From: an uncultured Collinsella sp.
Lineage (GTDB): Bacteria; Actinomycetota; Coriobacteriia; Coriobacteriales; Coriobacteriaceae
Assembly (NCBI GenBank): GCA_959601045.1
Contig: CAUGNZ010000009.1
Location: forward strand, 8,615 to 72,614
DNA: 64,000 nucleotides
Direction of reading: 5' to 3'
A program made the position numbers and the translations under genes. Each line of letters begins with the position of its first letter. The first letter of the stretch is position 1. This document shows, piece by piece, positions 49,775 to 57,755 of this stretch. The notes beneath the pieces were generated by a model that saw nothing but the letters and a program-made list of their open reading frames with translations, ran no database searches and was not told the origin of the DNA.

Positions 49775-50623
49775 ATGCCAAGTTGGAATATTCATATCGC
49801 TCAGACGGAACGACTGCTGGCGCGTGCTGGCACGCTTGCCGATAAGGTGCGCGACCGCAATGCCTTTTTGTTTGGCAGCGTGGTTCCGGACATTTTTGTG
49901 GGCTATATGGTTCCCGGCATTGCCGATCCCATCCCGTATCGTATTACGCATTTTGCCAAGCCCGAGCCTATCCCCAAGCCGCGTGAGCAGGAGTTTTGGG
50001 ACACTTATGTGGCGCCGCTGCTCAAGGGCATGCCGATAGGTGCGCCGGCTGCGGCGACGTCGATTGTCGAGGAACGCGAGCGACTCAATCGGGTGCATTA
50101 TCCGCAGCGATATAGGGATGCGGAGCCGATCGCTGGTCCCGCTGCTGACGAGCTTTCGCTCGCGCCCGAGAACGTGGCACAGTCGTTACTCGATTTGACG
50201 TTGGGTGTTTGGTCGCATCTGGTGGCCGACGCCGTGTGGAACACCCGCGTAAACCAGTACCTCGAGGCGCATGGCGGCAAGCCGTGTGAGGAGTTCCGCA
50301 TCAAGAAGCAGGGCGACTTTGACTGGTTTGGCAAAACCCTCGGCATCGTTTCCATCCCGCGTGCGACCGATCGTCTCTATACCGCGGCGGCCCAGTTTGG
50401 CCAGTATTCGATCCCGCAAGAGTATGTGCTCAAAACCATTGGCGTCATGCACGAGATTGTGCGCGAAAACCCCGGCGAGCCGGATCACCCGCCGTACCGC
50501 CTGCTGACCGAAGCGTTCTTTGACGCAACGTTTACCGAGGTCGTCGAGTTAACCGAGGCAGGTTTTGCCGCCCGCGTCGCATTGCCCAGCGCGCCCGCGC
50601 TGCCTCTGATCGCTAGCTGCTAG
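49775..50623 (+). CDS. Zinc-dependent phospholipase C-like protein
   Basis: A 282-residue protein with the pattern of the zinc-dependent phospholipase C fold. It opens with PSWNIHIAQTERLL, followed by FLFGSVVPDIFVGYMVPG with Asp, and later GVWSHLVADAVWNTRVNQY, giving His and Asp ligands. No signal peptide is apparent, so a secreted lecithinase role is unlikely; many such bacterial proteins are uncharacterised intracellular hydrolases. ATG 49775 follows a GGGGGTGG site. It stands alone on the plus strand and converges on pyk. Confidence 0.75.
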   Translation: MPSWNIHIAQTERLLARAGTLADKVRDRNAFLFGSVVPDIFVGYMVPGIADPIPYRITHFAKPEPIPKPREQEFWDTYVAPLLKGMPIGAPAAATSIVEERERLNRVHYPQRYRDAEPIAGPAADELSLAPENVAQSLLDLTLGVWSHLVADAVWNTRVNQYLEAHGGKPCEEFRIKKQGDFDWFGKTLGIVSIPRATDRLYTAAAQFGQYSIPQEYVLKTIGVMHEIVRENPGEPDHPPYRLLTEAFFDATFTEVVELTEAGFAARVALPSAPALPLIASC

Positions 50624-50768
50624 CTGGCCGGCCCGGCAGTGAACAGCTCATCCCAATCGACCAACAGCTCCCGTCGCAGGGCGTAAACACGGCAAACGAG
50701 CTGCACATTTCATAGCATGCCATAAGTAGCTGGTTGCGTGTCATGCCGTGCGGGAGGCATCGACGCAC

Positions 50769-50807
50769 AGAAAAAGGGCCCGGAAGGCAATGCCTTCCGG
50801 GCCCTTT
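50769..50807 (-). terminator. Terminator of pyk
   Basis: A perfect 17-bp stem (arms 50773-50789 and 50791-50807, essentially no unpaired loop beyond a few bases) is followed on the minus strand by TTTTTCTG. It ends the leftward pyk transcript. Confidence 0.85.
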
Positions 50808-50835
50808 GCAATGCAAATCTGCTTGCAAGTGCGAT

Positions 50836-52296
50836 TTAGCGCACCTGAGCGACGTAAGCGACGTTGGTCGAGGAGACCTTGTCCTCGAGCTGGACGCTCA
50901 TGCGGGGATCGCCGGCGGTGGCGACGGTCAGGTCGCCGGCCTCGACGTAGCCGAGCTCCTTAGCGGTCTCAATCGCCTTGACGATCGTGCCGTTGACGGT
51001 ACCCTGGGTAATCTCGGCCTGGTGCGGGATAACGCCCCAGTACATGATCATCTGCTGGACGGCCCACTCGTGGCGGGAGAACGCGCAGATCGGCATGTTG
51101 GGACGGAAGTGCGAGATCAGGCGAGCGGTACGACCGGTGGTCGTCGGCACGGTGATGCACTTGGCGCCAACGGTGGTGGCCATGTTCACAGCGGACATAC
51201 CCACAACGTTGTTGACGACGCGGGTGCCGTGAGCATCGGCCGGAACCTCGAGCGGAGCGTGGGCCGGGAGGTACTTCTCGGTCTCGAGAGCAATGCTGGC
51301 CTGCATCTTGACGGCCTCGACCGGGTACTTACCGGCAGCGGACTCGCCGGACAGCATGACGGCGTCGGTGCCGTCATAAATGGCGTTAGCAACGTCGGCA
51401 ACCTCGGCGCGCGTCGGGCGCGGGTTCTGCTGCATGGAGTCGAGCATCTGCGTAGCGGTGATGACGGGCTTGTAGGCCGCGTTGCACTTGGCGATGATCT
51501 CCTTCTGGATGTGCGGAACGAGCTCGGGCTTGATCTCGATGCCCAGGTCGCCACGGGCGACCATGATGCCGTCAGAAGCCTCGAGAATCTCGTCGAAGTT
51601 CTCGACGCCCAAGGCGCACTCGATCTTCGGGAAGATCGTCACGTGCTCGCCGCCGTTCTCGCGGCAAAGCTCGCGGATGCCGCGGACGGACTCGCCGTCA
51701 CGGATGAAGGAAGCGGCGATGTAGTCGATGTTCTCGGTCAGGCCAAAGAGGATGTCCTGACGATCGCGCTCGGTGATGGCGGGCAGTGAGATGTTGACGT
51801 TGGGCATGTTGACGCCCTTGCGCTCGCCGATCAGGCCGTCGTTCTTAACGACGCAGGTCATGTCCTGGCCGCTGACGGACTCGACCTCGAGGGCAACCAG
51901 GCCGTCATCGATCAGGATGAGGGAGCCCTTCTCGACCTCGGAAGGCAGAGCCAGGTAGTCGAGGGAGATGTGCTCAGCGGTGCCGTGGAAATCCTCGGAC
52001 GTGGGCTGAGCGGTGACGACGATCTTATCGCCGGTCTTGACGGCAACCTTCTTGCCGTCGACCAGAAGGCCGGTGCGGACCTCGGGGCCCTTGGTGTCGA
52101 GCAGGATGCCGACAGGCAGACCGAGCTCCTTGGAAATACGGCGGACGCGCTCGATGCGACCGTGGTGCTCGTCGTAGGAGCCGTGCGAGAAGTTAAAACG
52201 GGCGACGTTCATGCCCGCCTTGATCATCTCGCGGATGGTCTCGTCGCTATCGCAGGCGGGACCCATGGTGCATACAATCTTAGTGCGCTTGTACAT
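50836..52296 (-). CDS. pyk: Pyruvate kinase
   Basis: A 486-residue pyruvate kinase, which makes ATP and pyruvate from phosphoenolpyruvate in the last step of glycolysis. N-terminal KIVCTMGPACDSDETI and NFSHGSYDEH, the B-domain KGPEVRTG, and the metal/substrate motif IFPKIECALGVENFDEIL (with the signature Lys and Glu) are clear. Also visible is MVARGDLGIEI, and the C-terminal domain is present. The length fits the common tetrameric type. ATG 52296 follows a GGAGG-type site. The 442-base gap to the divergent P-type ATPase holds both promoters. Confidence 0.97.
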   Translation of the reverse strand: MYKRTKIVCTMGPACDSDETIREMIKAGMNVARFNFSHGSYDEHHGRIERVRRISKELGLPVGILLDTKGPEVRTGLLVDGKKVAVKTGDKIVVTAQPTSEDFHGTAEHISLDYLALPSEVEKGSLILIDDGLVALEVESVSGQDMTCVVKNDGLIGERKGVNMPNVNISLPAITERDRQDILFGLTENIDYIAASFIRDGESVRGIRELCRENGGEHVTIFPKIECALGVENFDEILEASDGIMVARGDLGIEIKPELVPHIQKEIIAKCNAAYKPVITATQMLDSMQQNPRPTRAEVADVANAIYDGTDAVMLSGESAAGKYPVEAVKMQASIALETEKYLPAHAPLEVPADAHGTRVVNNVVGMSAVNMATTVGAKCITVPTTTGRTARLISHFRPNMPICAFSRHEWAVQQMIMYWGVIPHQAEITQGTVNGTIVKAIETAKELGYVEAGDLTVATAGDPRMSVQLEDKVSSTNVAYVAQVR

Positions 52297-52620
52297 TCAG
52301 ACCTCCATCTGACATCGTCTTGCGCTGATAGATAAACCATAAGAAATAAAACCGAGATGATTATAACGAAATGCCGACCGAATACCCCAAAAAATCGACC
52401 GTATGCCGAAATGGAAGTTCATTTTTTGCGGGAAAAACGGTATATGAAAAATCTTTACCAACCACTCCAACCGCTGCTATCTGGGAGATATGTCAGTTTG
52501 GCGATGTGCCGAAGAAAAAACGTTTTACCAATGTTGAGCATCACACGGTCTGCACCGTTGCGTGCGGACCATATTTCCAAACCGATTGTTTTGGCTAGAC
52601 GCGTCGCTTTGGGGTACCAT
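52297..52620. promoter_or_regulatory. AT-rich intergene between divergent pyk and P-type ATPase
   Basis: No gene is seen. The stretch is clearly more AT-rich than its surroundings and must hold the pyk promoter, with TTATAA-like motifs near 52360-52368. No repeat of the dispersed families was found here. Confidence 0.45.
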
Positions 52621-52634
52621 AGCTCCACTATCAA

Positions 52635-52729
52635 CTGCCGCTCAGCACGGCAGCCTTGATGAGCCCTTGCCCTTCTCCTGGGAATTATGATCGGGCATCA
52701 ATCTGCTGAGTGGCCCGAATCCCAGGAGG
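52635..52729 (+). promoter_or_regulatory. Structured leader of the P-type ATPase, able to hide its ribosome-binding site
   Basis: CTGCCG/CGGCAG form a first hairpin (52635-52653). CTCCTGGGA (52675-52683) pairs with TCCCAGGAG (52720-52728), covering the AGGAGG ribosome-binding site, and CGGGC (52692-52696) pairs with GCCCG (52713-52717). TTGATG (52656-52661) can instead pair with CATCAA (52696-52701), which is incompatible or pseudoknotted. This layout suggests a translational switch; no known riboswitch consensus was recognised. Confidence 0.5.
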
Positions 52730-52738
52730 GGACTCTAT

Positions 52739-55420
52739 ATGCAAAAGGAATACCTGTCCGCCGCGGCGGAGGTGCTCAGCGACCAAGGTGTCGATGAGAA
52801 CCTCGGCCTGAGCAACGACGAGGCGTCTTCGCGCCTCGCCAAGACAGGCCCTAACAAGCTCGAGGAAGCCGAGAAGACACCGCTGTGGAAGCGTTTCTTT
52901 GAGCAGATGGCCGACCCCATGGTCATCATGCTGATCGTTGCCGCCGTCATCAGTGCGCTCACGGGCATGGTCAAGGGCGAGCCCGACTTTGCCGATGTTG
53001 CCATCATCATGTTCGTCGTTATCGTCAACTCGGTGCTGGGCGTGGTCCAGGAAGCCAAGAGCGAGGAGGCCCTCGAGGCCCTGCAGGAGATGAGTGCGGC
53101 GCAGTCCAAGGTGCTGCGCGACGGCAAGCTCGTGCACCTGCCGAGCGCCGAGCTCGTGCCCGGCGACGTGATCATGCTCGAGGCGGGCGACTCCGTCCCG
53201 GCTGACTGCCGCGTGCTCGAGAGCGCCACGATGAAGATCGAAGAGTCCGCACTCACCGGCGAGTCCGTGCCCGTAGAGAAGCACGCCAACGTTATCGAGC
53301 TTGCTGCGGGCACCGATGACGTGCCGCTCGGCGACCGCAAGAACATGTGCTACATGGGCTCCACCGTCGTGTACGGCCGTGGTCGCGCCGTCGTGGTCGG
53401 CACCGGCATGGATACCGAGATGGGCAAGATCGCCGGCGCCCTGGCCGAGGCCAAGGAAGAGCTCACGCCGCTGCAGGTGAAGCTCGCCGAGCTCAGCCGC
53501 ATCCTCACCATTATGGTGATCGTCATCTGCGTCGTGATCTTTGGCGTTGACATCCTCCGCCACGGCGTGGGCAACGTCCTTACCGATCCGACCGCCTTGC
53601 TCGACACCTTTATGGTCGCGGTCTCGCTCGCCGTCGCCGCCATTCCCGAGGGCCTGGTCGCCGTCGTGACCATCGTGCTTTCGCTCGGCGTGACCAAGAT
53701 GGCCAAGCGCCAGGCGATTATCCGCAAGCTCTCTGCCGTCGAGACCCTCGGCTGCACGCAGACTATCTGCTCGGACAAGACCGGCACCCTTACCCAGAAT
53801 AAGATGACCGTCGTCAAGCACGAGCTCGCCGCGCCCAAGGAGAAGTTCCTGGCCGGTATGGCCCTGTGCTCCGATGCCCAGTGGGACGAGGAGCTGGGCG
53901 AGGCCGTGGGCGAGCCGACTGAGTGCGCGCTCGTCAACGACGCCGGCAAGGCAGGCCTCACCGGCCTGACTGCCGAGCATCCGCGCGTGGGCGAGGCCCC
54001 GTTTGACTCGGGGCGCAAGATGATGTCCGTGGTCGTCGAGACCCTGGACGGCGAGTACGAGCAGTACACCAAGGGCGCGCCTGACGTGGTGATCGGCCTG
54101 TGCACCCACATCTACGAGGGCGATAAGGTCGTCCCCCTGACCGAGGAGCGTCGCGCCGAGCTCGTGGCCGCCAACAAGGCCATGGCCGACGAGGCCCTGC
54201 GCGTGCTGGCGCTGGCAAGCCACACCTACACCGAGGTCCCGGTCGACTGCAGCCCCGCCGCGCTCGAGCATGACCTGGTCTTCTGCGGCCTGTCCGGCAT
54301 GATCGACCCGGTCCGCCCCGAGGTCGCCGAAGCCATCCGCGAGGCCCACGACGCTGGCATTCGCACCGTCATGATCACGGGCGACCACATCGACACCGCC
54401 GTGGCCATCGCCAAGCAGCTGGGCATCGTCACCGATCGCAGCCATGCCATCACCGGTGCCGACCTCGATCGCATGAGCGACGAGGAGCTCGACGCGCACA
54501 TCGAGGACTACGGCGTGTACGCCCGCGTCCAGCCCGAGCACAAGACCCGCATCGTCGAGGCCTGGAAGTCGCGTGACCAGATCGTGGCCATGACGGGCGA
54601 TGGCGTCAACGACGCCCCGTCCATCAAGCGCGCCGACATCGGCGTGGGCATGGGCATCACCGGTACCGATGTCACCAAGAACGTCGCCGACATGGTACTT
54701 GCCGACGACAATTTCGCCACCATCATCGGTGCCTGCGAAGAGGGCCGTCGCATCTACGACAACATCCGCAAGGTCATCCAGTTCCTGCTTTCGGCCAACC
54801 TTGCCGAGGTCTTCTCGGTGTTTATCGCCACGCTCATCGGCTTTACCATCTTCCAGCCGGTGCAGCTGCTGTGGGTGAACCTGGTCACCGACTGCTTCCC
54901 CGCGCTCGCGTTGGGCATGGAGGATGCCGAGGGCGACATCATGAAGCGCAAGCCGCGCAACGCCAAGGACGGTGTCTTTGCCGGACATATGGGTCTGGAC
55001 TGCGTGGTCCAGGGCCTAATCATCACCGCGCTGGTGCTGGCGAGCTTCTTTGTGGGCGTGTACTTTGACATGGGCTACATCCACATCGCCGATATGATCG
55101 CCGGCAATGCCGACGAGGAAGGCGTGATGATGGCGTTCATCACGCTCAACATGGTCGAGATTTTCCACTGCTTCAATATGCGCAGCCGTCGTGCGTCGCT
55201 GTTCACCATGAAGAAGCAGAACAAGTGGCTGTGGGCTTCCGCCGCGCTGGCACTGGTGCTGACGGTGATCGTGACCGTGCAGCCGACGCTTGCCGAGATG
55301 TTCTTTGGCCCCGTGACGCTTGAGCTCAAGGGCGTTGTCGCTGCCCTGGGCCTGGCCTTCCTGATCATCCCGCTGATGGAGATCTACAAGGCGATCATGC
55401 GCGCGGTCGAGAAGGAGTAG
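52739..55420 (+). CDS. Cation-translocating P-type ATPase (Ca2+-type)
   Basis: An 893-residue P2-type ATPase, likely a calcium pump. The phosphorylated Asp346 is in CSDKTGTLTQNKM. The actuator loop is ALTGESVPVEK, the nucleotide-binding domain has KGAPDVV, and the hinge is MTGDGVNDAPSIKRADIG. About ten helices are present. The TM4 motif VAAIPEGLVAVVT and TM6 WVNLVTDCFPALALG match SERCA/PMR1-like pumps. Mg2+ or Mn2+ transport is not excluded. AGGAGG lies 9 bases before ATG 52739 and can be masked by the leader. Confidence 0.93.
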   Translation: MQKEYLSAAAEVLSDQGVDENLGLSNDEASSRLAKTGPNKLEEAEKTPLWKRFFEQMADPMVIMLIVAAVISALTGMVKGEPDFADVAIIMFVVIVNSVLGVVQEAKSEEALEALQEMSAAQSKVLRDGKLVHLPSAELVPGDVIMLEAGDSVPADCRVLESATMKIEESALTGESVPVEKHANVIELAAGTDDVPLGDRKNMCYMGSTVVYGRGRAVVVGTGMDTEMGKIAGALAEAKEELTPLQVKLAELSRILTIMVIVICVVIFGVDILRHGVGNVLTDPTALLDTFMVAVSLAVAAIPEGLVAVVTIVLSLGVTKMAKRQAIIRKLSAVETLGCTQTICSDKTGTLTQNKMTVVKHELAAPKEKFLAGMALCSDAQWDEELGEAVGEPTECALVNDAGKAGLTGLTAEHPRVGEAPFDSGRKMMSVVVETLDGEYEQYTKGAPDVVIGLCTHIYEGDKVVPLTEERRAELVAANKAMADEALRVLALASHTYTEVPVDCSPAALEHDLVFCGLSGMIDPVRPEVAEAIREAHDAGIRTVMITGDHIDTAVAIAKQLGIVTDRSHAITGADLDRMSDEELDAHIEDYGVYARVQPEHKTRIVEAWKSRDQIVAMTGDGVNDAPSIKRADIGVGMGITGTDVTKNVADMVLADDNFATIIGACEEGRRIYDNIRKVIQFLLSANLAEVFSVFIATLIGFTIFQPVQLLWVNLVTDCFPALALGMEDAEGDIMKRKPRNAKDGVFAGHMGLDCVVQGLIITALVLASFFVGVYFDMGYIHIADMIAGNADEEGVMMAFITLNMVEIFHCFNMRSRRASLFTMKKQNKWLWASAALALVLTVIVTVQPTLAEMFFGPVTLELKGVVAALGLAFLIIPLMEIYKAIMRAVEKE

Positions 55421-55428
55421 GTCGAAAG

Positions 55429-55545
55429 GCCATCCTTCCCACCGGCCCGACCGTCTGCGGGGTTTCTTCCTCGCTGGTCCTCGCGCTTCGCGCTGCGGGA
55501 TCGCTCGGAAGAAACCCCTCCCGGCGGGCGGGCCTTCGGATAACC
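55429..55545. repeat. Long nested palindrome after the P-type ATPase
   Basis: GGGGTTTCTTCC (55459-55470) is perfectly complementary to 55507-55518. Flanking GGCC/CCGGCCCG sequence pairs with CGGGCGGGCC. No T run follows, so it is not a classic terminator. Confidence 0.6.
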
Positions 55546-55576
55546 TCTCGGGACCATTGGCTGAGGGAAAGTTTGT

Positions 55577-55610
55577 GAGCTGGTCGGGCTTTGCCCGGCC
55601 AGCTCTTTTT
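55577..55610 (+). terminator. Rho-independent terminator upstream of rsgA
   Basis: GAGCTGGTCGGGC and GCCCGGCCAGCTC form a 13-bp stem (one G-T pair) with a short loop, followed by TTTTTG. Confidence 0.85.
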
Positions 55611-55658
55611 GATTTAAAATACCTGCTCAGTTGTGTGGTTTTGTGCTGGGAGGCATCT

Positions 55659-56843
55659 GTGGGCAAGGCTAAGGCTAAGGCGAAGAAAAAGACGACGGGG
55701 GCGCGGGCTAAGCGCGATCGTCGTCGGAAGCTCGCGACCGAAGCCCCTGCATCTGCTGAGGAATTGCTGGCGAGTGTACCGGGGCTTGACGCGCTGCAGG
55801 ATGTTCCGGCGTTTGATGACCTGCCGGTCGATGAAGCTCAGCAGACTGCCTTTGATGATTTCTGCGCACATGCCGAGGAGCCCGAGCAGATGCAGCTTGG
55901 CGCCGTGGTGCGCCTGGACCGCGGGTTTCCGCTGGTGGCGACTGCCGATGACACGTTTCGTGCCGAGCATGCCGTGGGGTTTGCCAAGTCGCGCGGCGAG
56001 GACGAGGTCCTGCTGCCTGCCGTGGGCGACCGTGTGGCGGTGCGCCGCGCTCCCGGGCACGATATGGGCGTGATTGAGTGCGTGCTGCCGCGCCGTACGA
56101 GCTTTGAGCGTTGGCGTGGCCGTGCCCGCGGTGAGCGCCAGGTGCTCTGCTCCAACGTTGACAGCGTGCTGATCGTGCAGGCGCTCGGCGCCGGCGAGGT
56201 GCTGCTCGATCGCGTGGCGCGCTCACTGGTATTGGCGCTCGATTGCGATGCCGAGCCGGTGGTGGTGCTCACCAAGGCCGACCGCTGCGAGGCCGATGAG
56301 CTCGAGCGCGATCTGGACCGCGTGCGTCGTCTGGTGGGTCCGGACGTGCGCGTGATCGTGACGTCTTCTGCCGAGGGCCGCGGTCTGGACGAGGTCCGTG
56401 CCTGCGTGCCTGCCGGGAGCTGCGCCATGATTCTGGGCGAGTCGGGTGCCGGCAAGTCGACGCTGCTCAATGTACTGCTGGGCCACGATACGTTGGCGAC
56501 CGGCGGTGTGCGCGAACGCGACGACCAGGGCCGTCACACTACCGTCGCGCGCGTGATGGTGGCGCTGCCGGGCGACGCCGGCGTGATCGCCGATGCCCCG
56601 GGTCTGCGCAGTTTGCCGCTCGTGGGTCACGAGCGGGGTCTGGCACGCGCCTTCCCCGAGATTGTCGAGGCATCGCGTGCGTGCCGGTTTGGCGACTGCA
56701 CGCATACCCACGAACCGGGTTGCGCCGTTCGCGAGGCCGAGGACGCCGGGCAGATCGACGGCCTGCGTCTGGAAACGTTCCAAAATCTGGCGTCATCCAT
56801 GCGCGTGAGCGCTCAAATGCTCGATCCCGATGTCCATCTGTAA
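55659..56843 (+). CDS. rsgA: Ribosome small-subunit-dependent GTPase RsgA
   Basis: A 394-residue circularly permuted GTPase that helps mature the 30S subunit. The order of G motifs is permuted as expected: LTKAD (G4) comes first, then the P-loop GESGAGKST at about 260-268, then DAPG (G3). An OB-fold lies at about 85-160. A C-terminal zinc site (CRFGDCTHTHEPGC) follows. The N-terminal 80 residues are an extension with Lys/Arg-rich text (KAKAKAKKKTTGARAKRDRR), probably for rRNA binding. The GTG start at 55659 follows GGGAGG at 5 bases. Confidence 0.93.
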   Translation: MGKAKAKAKKKTTGARAKRDRRRKLATEAPASAEELLASVPGLDALQDVPAFDDLPVDEAQQTAFDDFCAHAEEPEQMQLGAVVRLDRGFPLVATADDTFRAEHAVGFAKSRGEDEVLLPAVGDRVAVRRAPGHDMGVIECVLPRRTSFERWRGRARGERQVLCSNVDSVLIVQALGAGEVLLDRVARSLVLALDCDAEPVVVLTKADRCEADELERDLDRVRRLVGPDVRVIVTSSAEGRGLDEVRACVPAGSCAMILGESGAGKSTLLNVLLGHDTLATGGVRERDDQGRHTTVARVMVALPGDAGVIADAPGLRSLPLVGHERGLARAFPEIVEASRACRFGDCTHTHEPGCAVREAEDAGQIDGLRLETFQNLASSMRVSAQMLDPDVHL

Positions 56844-56860
56844 TTGAATTTATCTATGAC

Positions 56861-56896
56861 AGCCGTCTCCCAACTGTTCGGGAGACGGCTTTTTTG
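56861..56896 (+). terminator. Rho-independent terminator after rsgA
   Basis: AGCCGTCTCC and GGAGACGGCT form a perfect 10-bp stem with a 10-base loop and TTTTTT tail. Confidence 0.9.
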
Positions 56897-56934
56897 CTGC
56901 GGAAAAGCCTCGAAACATGCAGTTTGCTGACGTG

Positions 56935-56984
56935 CTGACCAAAACCTTGTCACGAGCTTGACGGGCTGTTCAGCTTTTGGTCAG
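56935..56984. promoter_or_regulatory. Inverted repeat upstream of the tad pilus operon
   Basis: CTGACCAAAA and TTTTGGTCAG are perfect 10-bp inverted repeats 30 bases apart, about 110 bases before the first tad gene. They could be an operator or an RNA hairpin. Confidence 0.5.
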
Positions 56985-57095
56985 CGATTGGTTTGACATC
57001 GAAAACCAAGATTGCGATTGCGCCGCTTTGCACTCTGGCCGCCCAGACAATGGTGGTACGGGCATTCGCCCGGCACTGCCATGAGAGGAGCGGCC

Positions 57096-57755
57096 GTGAA
57101 CAAGAGCAAGCGCATCGCCATCAGTCTGGTCGCGGGCGTGCTCGCTGCTCTGCTCTGCATGGTTTACGGCTCGTCGATCCGCTCGCAAGCCGAACAGGTC
57201 CAGGCTGAGACCTTGGCCAAGTACGGTGGCGATCGCGTCGAGGTATGCGTCGCGGCGCGCGATATCGATGTGGGCGAGACCCTCGATGAGACCAATGTCA
57301 TAACCCAGGAGTGGTTGACGAGTCTGCTGCCGCGTGACGCGGCGACCGAGCTACGCCAGGTGCGCGGCGACGTGACGACTTCGCGTATTCCCAAAAACGC
57401 CGTGATCTGCAATGTCTACACCAAGGCCGAGAGCCACATGCTCGAGGTGCCTAAGGGCAAGGTCGCCGTTTCGGTGGCGGTCGATGCCGAGCACTCGGTC
57501 GGCGGTGCTGCGGGCGTGGGCAGCTACGTGGATGTGTACGTGCAAAAAGACGGCGTAACCGATCGGCTGTGCGGCGCGTACGTGATCGATACCAGTGAGG
57601 ATTCCGGTGCCACGCGCGAGGGCAAGATCGAATGGGTGACACTGGCGGCTGACCCCGAAGACGTCAAGGAACTGCTGGGAGCCTCGGGCAAGGGAACGGT
57701 CAGCTTGACGATTCCCGCCACGGCGCGCGGCAAAAAGAGCGGAGGCGACGAGTGA
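57096..57755 (+). CDS. Flp pilus assembly protein CpaB-like (SAF domain)
   Basis: A 219-residue protein with one N-terminal membrane helix (AISLVAGVLAALLCMVYGS) and a SAF domain at about 45-110 (VEVCVAARDIDVGETLDETN), the layout of CpaB/RcpC proteins of tad pilus systems. In Gram-negatives CpaB works at the outer membrane secretin; in this single-membrane lineage it probably acts on the outer face of the membrane. The GTG start at 57096 follows GAGAGGAG at 5 bases. Its stop overlaps the next start (TGATG), beginning a tightly coupled operon. Confidence 0.82.
   Translation: MNKSKRIAISLVAGVLAALLCMVYGSSIRSQAEQVQAETLAKYGGDRVEVCVAARDIDVGETLDETNVITQEWLTSLLPRDAATELRQVRGDVTTSRIPKNAVICNVYTKAESHMLEVPKGKVAVSVAVDAEHSVGGAAGVGSYVDVYVQKDGVTDRLCGAYVIDTSEDSGATREGKIEWVTLAADPEDVKELLGASGKGTVSLTIPATARGKKSGGDE

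Noticed and set aside
52620..52738. Manganese (yybP-ykoY) riboswitch before the P-type ATPase
   Set aside because: I could not find the conserved loop sequences of that class; only generic pairings are visible.
52685..54988. Open frame of about 767 codons opposite the P-type ATPase
   Set aside because: Antisense shadow of a gene with clear catalytic motifs.
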